Below, piece by piece: positions 58,120-64,000 of a stretch of 64,000 nucleotides of DNA. How positions within the stretch are numbered: the stretch's first letter is position 1; the number at the start of each line of letters is the position of its first letter. A model generated the notes under the pieces. The model had not been told where the DNA came from and made no database searches. It saw nothing but the letters and a program-made list of their open reading frames with translations. The translations under genes and the position numbers were made by a program. This DNA comes from Tragulus kanchil (Eukaryota > Chordata > Mammalia > Artiodactyla > Tragulidae): assembly GCA_022376925.1 (NCBI GenBank), contig JAIOJX010000032.1, positions 103,966,794 to 104,030,793 of the forward strand, given 5' to 3'.

Positions 58120-60288
58120 TTGTTCCCAACACTGCGTCCAGGGGGCCTCATTTTCTTGCCTGCGATAATCCAGCGTTCATGATGAAAGGTGTTGGTCACT
58201 TGTCGGTTTGCTCAAAACATGCAGAAACTGAGACTTTTGATTTGAAAGAAATAGAGAGCGCCTCGGACGCGTCCCCACCGACGGCTGGCATTGTTGCTGG
58301 CCGTAGAGAAGATGTGAAGACGTCAGCCTGCTGCGATGCTCTTCTCTATGAGATGAGAGCGCAGAAAGGAATTACAGTGAGGTAGAAACACAGTTGCTGC
58401 TTCTCCAGAACTGTTCGATGATCTTTTAAGAGGCCACGAGGAGCCTCGATGAACCTGAGTGGGCTGTACTTGAGCTGTTCAGTGTCGTAGAAGGGTTGTG
58501 TCAGAGCCTGGTACAGCTAGAGTAATGGCTCACCTTTGGGAAGTGAGATGGCTTGAGAATTCAAAAAGGGTCGCAGGTAAGGGCAGCCAAGGTAGACAAG
58601 ATTTTCTCAACATTTTTATTAAAACTGTAACTTACTTAGAATCCGGTTTATATCTCACAAGTTCAAATTACCTTTGTGCTTTAAAACCATTTTCCCTGAG
58701 AAAGAGATACTTGGCCAATAATGACATCCATGTGCTTGGAATGTTTAGAAATGATAGGTAGGCAGGCACCACCCACCCGATGAGCTCCTCGGTGAAAAGA
58801 GCCCAGCCTGACAAATGGCCAGCCTTCCCAAACCCTCATGTAGTTACAGAGTGGATGGACGTCCTTGGAGAACTGGAAGCGAATTCCTTCAGATCAGAAA
58901 CCTCTGTGCATAAATAAAATCCTGAGCACCCCTTGGGCAAACCTAGTGAAGAGGCGAGTTGGTCTTGCCAGGCTGGACTGACACCAGGGAGAGCAGAGGG
59001 GCAAGTCAGTCCCTTGTCTCTCTGACTCTCTTGAGTTCTGTTCTTCCGGTACATAAAAGGAAAGAAAGATGTCCAAGGACCTGCAGGCGATTCAGGAAAG
59101 TATTGGCGGAAAAGCCAGCCCCATTTGCCTTGTTGAACCCCTGAAAACGAGTTGGGTCCCCACCAGCTGCCTTGGAGCCCCCTACCCAGGGAAAAATCAG
59201 TTTCACTCTTTTTGTTCCCAACACGTCCAGGGGCCTCATTTTCTTGCCTGCGATAATCCAGCGTTCATGATGAAAGGTGTTGGTCACTTGTCGGTTTGCT
59301 CAAAACATGCAGAAACTGAGACTTTTGATTTGAAAGAAATAGAGAGCGCCTCGGACGCGTCCCCACCGACGGCTGGCATTGTTGCTGGCCGTAGAGAAGA
59401 TGTGAAGACGTCAGCCTGCTGCGATGCTCTTCTCTATGAGATGAGAGCGCAGAAAGGAATTACAGTGAGGTAGAAACACAGTTGCTGCTTCTCCAGAACT
59501 GTTCGATGATCTTTTAAGAGGCCACGAGGAGCCTCGATGAACCTGAGTGGGCTGTACTTGAGCTGTTCAGTGTCGTAGAAGGGTTGTGTCAGAGCCTGGT
59601 ACAGCTAGAGTAATGGCTCACCTTTGGGAAGTGAGATGGCTTGAGAATTCAAAAAGGGTCGCAGGTAAGGGCAGCCAAGGTAGACAAGATTTTCTCAACA
59701 TTTTTATTAAAACTGTAACTTACTTAGAATCCGGTTTATATCTCACAAGTTCAAATTACCTTTGTGCTTTAAAACCATTTTCCCTGAGAAAGAGATACTT
59801 GGCCAATAATGACATCCATGTGCTTGGAATGTTTAGAAATGATAGGTAGGCAGGCACCACCCACCCGATGAGCTCCTCGGTGAAAAGAGCCCAGCCTGAC
59901 AAATGGCCAGCCTTCCCAAACCCTCATGTAGTTACAGAGTGGATGGACGTCCTTGGAGAACTGGAAGCGAATTCCTTCAGATCAGAAACCTCTGTGCATA
60001 AATAAAATCCTGAGCACCCCTTGGGCAAACCTAGTGAAGAGGCGAGTTGGTCTTGCCAGGCTGGACTGACACCAGGGAGAGCAGAGGGGCAAGTCAGTCC
60101 CTTGTCTCTCTGACTCTCTTGAGTTCTGTTCTTCCGGTACATAAAAGGAAAGAAAGATGTCCAAGGACCTGCAGGCGATTCAGGAAAGTATTGGCGGAAA
60201 AGCCAGCCCCATTTGCCTTGTTGAACCCCTGAAAACGAGTTGGGTCCCCACCAGCTGCCTTGGAGCCCCCTACCCAGGGAAAAATCAG
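58120..60288 (+). repeat. Direct duplication 13 (58120-59200 and 59212-60288)
   Basis: Copies of 1081 and 1077 bp. Copy 2 is damaged at its very start (aacacgtccagggg for aacactgcgtccaggggg), after which the offset is constant at 1088. The 11-base join tttcactcttt resembles the right flank of copy 2 (ccatcgctctta). Differences at block ends and identity in the middle is the pattern of most of these pairs. Confidence 0.97.
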
Positions 60289-60604
60289 CCATCGCTCTTA
60301 CACTGGCCACGTCTTCCCAATATTTAAATATCCTTAAATGAATTAAAGTAACTGCATCAGAAGACAGAAATACTATAAAAGCCATGTTATTTTTCCCACA
60401 CGTCATTTGTTTAACTAGTCACCCTACCATTTGCCACTGTTAACTAGTTCAGCCGTTCTTTAATAGAATTTAAGTAACAGAAAAGTAATAATACAGAATA
60501 AACATACGATGCTGGAACAACTGGACATCCATGGGCAGAGGAATGAGGTTGGACTGCTTCCTGACAACATACACAAACACAGAGATTAACTCAAGAGTAG
60601 ACCC

Positions 60605-60892
60605 AAGGGCTTCCCTGGTGGTCCCGTGGTTAAGAATCTGCTTTGCAATGCAGGGAACACCTGTTTGGTCCCTGGTCTGGGAAGATCCCACATGCCACAG
60701 AGCAACTGAGCTCGTGAGCCACAGCTCCTGGAGCCTGAGGGTCTAGAGCCTGTGCTCTGTCACAAGAGAAACCGGCATGTGACGATGCAGAGGAGCCCCA
60801 CTCCCCTCAGCTGGATAGAGAACGCCTGAGTGCAGCAGCGAAGACCCCACCACAGCCAACCATAAATGAATGAAGCTTAAAGTCATCTCAGT
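60605..60892 (+). mobile_element. tRNA-derived SINE nested in L1, 12-bp target-site duplication
   Basis: Head gggcttccctggtggtcccg, B-box-like ctgtttggtccctgg, body with agcctgtgctctgtcacaag, and an A-rich end. The 12-mer aagagtagaccc occurs at 60593-60604 and 61195-61206, on the two sides of the SINE pair, and restores the L1 when one copy is removed. The second, minus-strand SINE therefore lies inside the same insertion interval. Confidence 0.85.
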
Positions 60893-61180
60893 TTTTTGTT
60901 TTTGTTTTTTGGATTTTTTTTTCGGCCACTTCTGTTGATCTTTCATCTATTTCCATCTGTCTTTGTTCCTTGGCCTGTGTGGGCCTCCCATAGCAGCGGC
61001 CCCTCTCCTCGCAGAGCACCGGCTCTGGGCGCATGCACTCCAGAGCTCCAGCTCAGTAATTGGACACATCGGTCCAGCTGCTCCACGGCACGTGGGATCT
61101 TCCCAGGCCAGGGATCAAACCCGGCGCCCCTTGCAGTGCCAGGCGGTGTCCTTACCCACTGGACCACCAGGGAAGCCCTT
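60893..61180 (-). mobile_element. tRNA-derived SINE (minus strand), inserted in the tail of the previous SINE
   Basis: The minus strand reads gggcttccctggtggtccag, aaggacaccgcctggcactg and a B-box-like gtttgatccctgg. It is the same family as 2275-2615 and 30187-30446. Since the 12-bp target duplication of the L1 lies outside both SINEs, this element most likely landed in the A-rich tail of the plus-strand SINE, making it the youngest layer of the nest. Confidence 0.85.
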
Positions 61181-62465
61181 TGGTTTGTTTTTAAAAGAGT
61201 AGACCCTAGGCCTCCGTGTCAGAGCTAAAACTGTCAAACACTTAGAAGAAAATGTAATAAATCTTTGTGGCCTGGGTTAGCAAAACCTTTTTAGCCACAA
61301 CACTTAAAGCACAAGTGACCAAAAAACAAAGTAGCTGCGCTGGATTTCATTAAAATTTAAAACTCATGCTTCAGAGGTTGCTGTCAAGAAAGAAGACAAC
61401 GCACAGAAAATATTTGCAAGTCATATGTCTGATGAGGGTCTTGAATCCAGAATGTGAAAAAACACTTAAAACCCGACAGTAAGAAACGATCCCAACTTTG
61501 AAATGGACCAAGGATCTCAATAGACATTGTTACAGATAATCAGTAAGCACGTGACAAGGTGATCACCAGCATTAGTATTAAGGAAATGCAAATAAAAACT
61601 TCGGTGGAGTATCACTGCACACCCTCTGGAATGGCTAGAATCATAAAGGACAGATAATGAGGGGTGTTGGCAAGGACGGGTTGAAGTTGGAAGCCTCACA
61701 TTCTGCTCGCGGGAACATAAACTGCTGCAGATACTATGGAAAAGTCTGGCCGTTCTTCAGCAGGTTAAGCAGTTACTATGACCCTGCCATTCCACTCATT
61801 GGTATCTACCCCGGAGAAAGGAAAGCATGTCCACACAATAATTGTCCACAAATGTTCACAGGAGCGTTAGTCATAAGAGCCCCAAAGTGGAAACAGCTTT
61901 AATGTCCACTGACTGATGAATAGGTAAGTAACATTTGGTACGTACATAGAATGGAATGTTACTTGACCGTAAGAAGGAATGAAGTACATGACACCTGCTT
62001 CCAACGTGGATGAACCTTGAAAACATTTCGCTAAGTGAAAGAAGCGAGCCACGAAGGGTCATATACAATTCAACTTACATGAAATTCCTAGAGGAGCTAC
62101 ATCTAGGACACAGAGAATAAATGAATGGTTGTGGGGGTCTGGGGAGTCATCGGGAAGTGGGGAGTCCTGGCTCATGGGGACAGAGGTTCTTTTCTGGTGT
62201 GGTGAAGTGCTCTGGAGTTGATTGTGGTGATTGCTACACTAACAGCCACTGAACTGTGTACTTATAAAATGAGCCAGTTGTAGCATAATTAGGAATTCTA
62301 TCTCAACTTTAAAGTGGTTAAAAATAATAGCAGGAAATGTGCACAGTATCAGATACCTGTTTTTAAAATATACTTAGGTAACAGGAATACATGTGCATCA
62401 TTGTTTACTGTTATGAAATTTGGGGATTTAACATAATTACTTCCATTTTATGTATCTGCTGTGTC

Positions 62466-62662
62466 TGGTCTTTCGTTGTGGCCCTCAAGGTCTTTCACTG
62501 CAGCACACGGAACCTGCAGTTGTGGCGCCGGCCCTCAGCAGTTGTGGCACTTGGGTTTAGTTGCTCTGTGGCATGTGGGATCCTAGTCCCCAACCAGGGA
62601 TCACACCTGCGTGCCCTGCCTTGGAAGGTGGATTCTTAACCCCTGCACCCCCAGGGAATTCC
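62466..62662 (-). mobile_element. tRNA-derived SINE (minus strand)
   Basis: The minus strand reads ggaattccctgggggtgcag, ggttaagaatccaccttcca, then a degraded B box and cacatgccacagagcaacta. The right end and body are clear; no target duplication was identified. Confidence 0.8.
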
Positions 62663-63584
62663 TCTGGACTTTCTTGGTCTCATGTGACTGTGGTTGGGGT
62701 TGGCTTCCTAAAAAGATGGTAACCCTCATCCTCCTGTGCATTTGGTTAATAAGCATAAAATGGGCTGCCAGATGGCAAAATGTGCCCCCAGGCCTGCAGA
62801 CGGACCTGGGAAGCCCCTGGGGAGACAAGGACGCTGCACGCACAGTGTGTGTGAGTGGGTGCTAGGGCGAGGAAGCGGCTGAAACCCAGCAGTCTCCTCA
62901 CCACGGTCCTTGCACCAGCTGGTCCTGCTGCCACTTGCTAGGAGGCCTCATACTGGTGCAGTACCCTTCTGGGAATGAAGCCATGACCCCCGTCTCTACC
63001 TGCCCAAATCCTGTCCCTCAGTTACTTTGGCGCTCTGCCTCCGCCTCCTCACAGCCTGTCCTGATATCTCTGCCCTTTGCCCAGTGCCTCTTTCTGCCGC
63101 TGCAGCCGTCCTCAGTCTGCAGCTCTCTCTGGGTCTCAGTTTCCCGTGAGGAGCTGGGTGTCCATGGCTGGTGCTCCTCCTCCAGGCTGAGCCTAGGTGT
63201 GACTCAGCGCCCGCCGCAGGCCACGCGCCCAACAGGCCTCCGTTCTGCCACTCGCAGCCCCTGTGCACACTTGCGCCCGGTCTGGACCGCAGGCTTTGGC
63301 TCTCCAGACTGGTCTCAGCCATCCCTTGGTGGCTGTGCCATGGAACCTCGGGCCTTCGTTGCTTCTCTTCGGAGATGGGGGTGATGGTTCCAGACGGGCT
63401 TGAGCAGGAGGATAGAGCAGATGATATGAATGGCCCCTGGTCTGTCTGCACTGCCAGTTCTGCTCATTAGTGAGCACCCCCCAGAGTCCCAAGGAGAAAG
63501 CTGCTCCCACCGGTGCCCCAGCACCCCCCACGTTTCTGAGGAAGAGCCAGGAGGCTCGTGTGATGGCTCCAGGGCCAGGCTGCC

Positions 63585-63690
63585 CGAGGTCCAGCCGCAG
63601 CTCCGCCATCTCCTACCTGGGAGACTTAGGGTAAAGCATGGCCCACTCGTGTGTTTCCTCATCTGTAAAACCGAGGGGAAAGGCATTAAT
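63585..63690 (+). repeat. MIR-like fragment
   Basis: Words gcagctccgccatctcctac, ctgggagacttagggtaaag and gtttcctcatctgtaaaacc follow the MIR order (tRNA-like part, then the cctcatctgtaaaatg core). Diverged, borders approximate. Confidence 0.65.
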
Positions 63691-64000
63691 AGTTTTGTTC
63701 CCTAGGCTTCATGGTTGGTCACTCTGTGCGAGGTTCTGCCCGGTGAGCCCCGCACACTGCCTTAGGGATGGAAAAGCCCGGGGCGGGGATCCAGCAGGCC
63801 TAAGTGGAGAGTTGCCTCTGGGAACTCTCTTGAGCCATCCCCCTCTCTCCCGGTGTTTCCTTTCCTGAGGCACAGGAGTGAGCGCCTCTGCCCTCCACAG
63901 CTCCAAGAGCTGAAGGGAGGCGCCGGCCTCTGGTGTCTGTGCCCAGTGCACATGATGGTGGCCCTGCCCAGAATGGAGGCTCCTGGGATGGTACTTCTGT

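Larger units (their letters stand above)
60480..62300 (+). mobile_element. Old L1 ORF2/3' end (plus strand), interrupted by SINEs
   Basis: Diverged L1 sequence in sense orientation. Before the break at 60604: ggacatccatgggcagagga and atgaggttggactgcttcct. After it: agctaaaactgtcaaacact, aaagcacaagtgacc, aggaaatgcaaataaaaact, ccattccactcattggtatc and gttacttgaccgtaagaagg. This is the ORF2 C-terminal and 3' UTR order. It is full of stops and no active product is possible. Two SINEs split it at 60604/61195. Confidence 0.85.
1..64000 (+). other. SSBP3: SSBP3 gene body, internal part (5' and 3' ends outside window)
   Basis: Ten exons on the + strand translate, in order and in compatible phase, into the central Pro/Gly/Met-rich region of single-stranded DNA-binding protein 3. 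Family knowledge: SSBP2/3/4 are nuclear co-factors that bind LDB1 through an N-terminal LUFS/LisH domain and stabilise LIM-homeodomain/LDB1 complexes; the Pro-rich part acts in transcription activation. The paralogue call rests on residues such as [22 protein letters not shown] and MINPVPPGGSRS, which fit SSBP3 better than SSBP2 or SSBP4. The exons sum to 651 bp. The LUFS exons and the conserved C-terminal exons were looked for and not found. All ten exons lie outside the duplicated blocks. Confidence 0.95.
54626..64000 (+). other. SSBP3: Intron, 5' part (9.4 kb seen)
   Basis: Non-coding. It contains duplications 12 and 13 (55705-58037, 58120-60288), an old plus-strand L1 3' end with SINEs nested in it (about 60480-62300), a minus-strand SINE at 62466-62662, and a MIR-like piece near 63590-63690. 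The stretch 62665-63585 is unique GC-rich intron without a recognised gene. Confidence 0.8.

Noticed and set aside
5601..60288. The duplications as a new mobile element or tandem-repeat system
   Set aside because: The units share no sequence, terminal motif or target duplication, and none encodes a protein. Only length is common, which fits an assembly overlap better than any element.
54626..64000. Remaining 3' coding exons of SSBP3
   Set aside because: I searched by eye for codons of FPMGPGSDGPMGG and the SPSMTMSV C-terminus on the + strand and found none, so they are placed outside the window.

Overview
The window is ruminant-type nuclear DNA carrying the middle part of one protein-coding gene, SSBP3 (single-stranded DNA-binding protein 3), on the + strand. 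The animal group is read from the interspersed repeats: tRNA-derived SINEs of the Cetartiodactyla type on both strands, Bov-tA/BovA-type SINEs restricted to ruminants, old L1 relics and MIR-like pieces. The species cannot be fixed from the sequence.

Ten coding exons were located by translation plus AG/GT borders: 4535-4624, 32911-32991, 33877-33936, 38813-38879, 38990-39066, 51301-51365, 52021-52069, 52662-52697, 53214-53268 and 54555-54625. They join in one frame to 651 bp (217 codons) of the proline/glycine/methionine-rich centre of SSBP3. The 5' exons (LisH/LUFS domain) lie before base 1 and the 3' exons after base 64000; I found neither here. Exons 32911-32991 (27 codons) and 33877-33936 (20 codons) are frame-neutral cassettes matching the two segments absent from known shorter SSBP3 isoforms. 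All other sequence is intron, and no second gene is supported.

The dominant structure is a set of 13 near-identical direct duplications, each of about 1.05-1.16 kb with a period of 1.09-1.17 kb. Their sequences are unrelated to each other and all lie in introns (5.6-7.8, 13.3-19.4 as three chained pairs, 25.8-30.1 as two chained, 35.6-37.8, 40.4-42.6, 42.6-46.8 as two chained, 47.3-49.5, 55.7-58.0 and 58.1-60.3 kb). Copies differ mainly by one-base run-length changes. The short joins between copies often look like degraded versions of the flanks. Uniform length, unrelated content and such joins point to untrimmed overlaps between assembly pieces rather than biology. Removing one copy of each would shrink the locus by about 14.4 kb, to roughly 49.6 kb. 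This is the main thing a user of this window should know.

Other points: several repeat-free, AT-rich, TAAT-rich intron islands that look like candidate conserved regulatory elements, a GC-box plus perfect NRF1-type palindrome near 3.75 kb, SINEs with visible target-site duplications (one nested in an L1), and a small hAT-like element with terminal inverted repeats. No phage, plasmid, CRISPR or bacterial operon structure is present.
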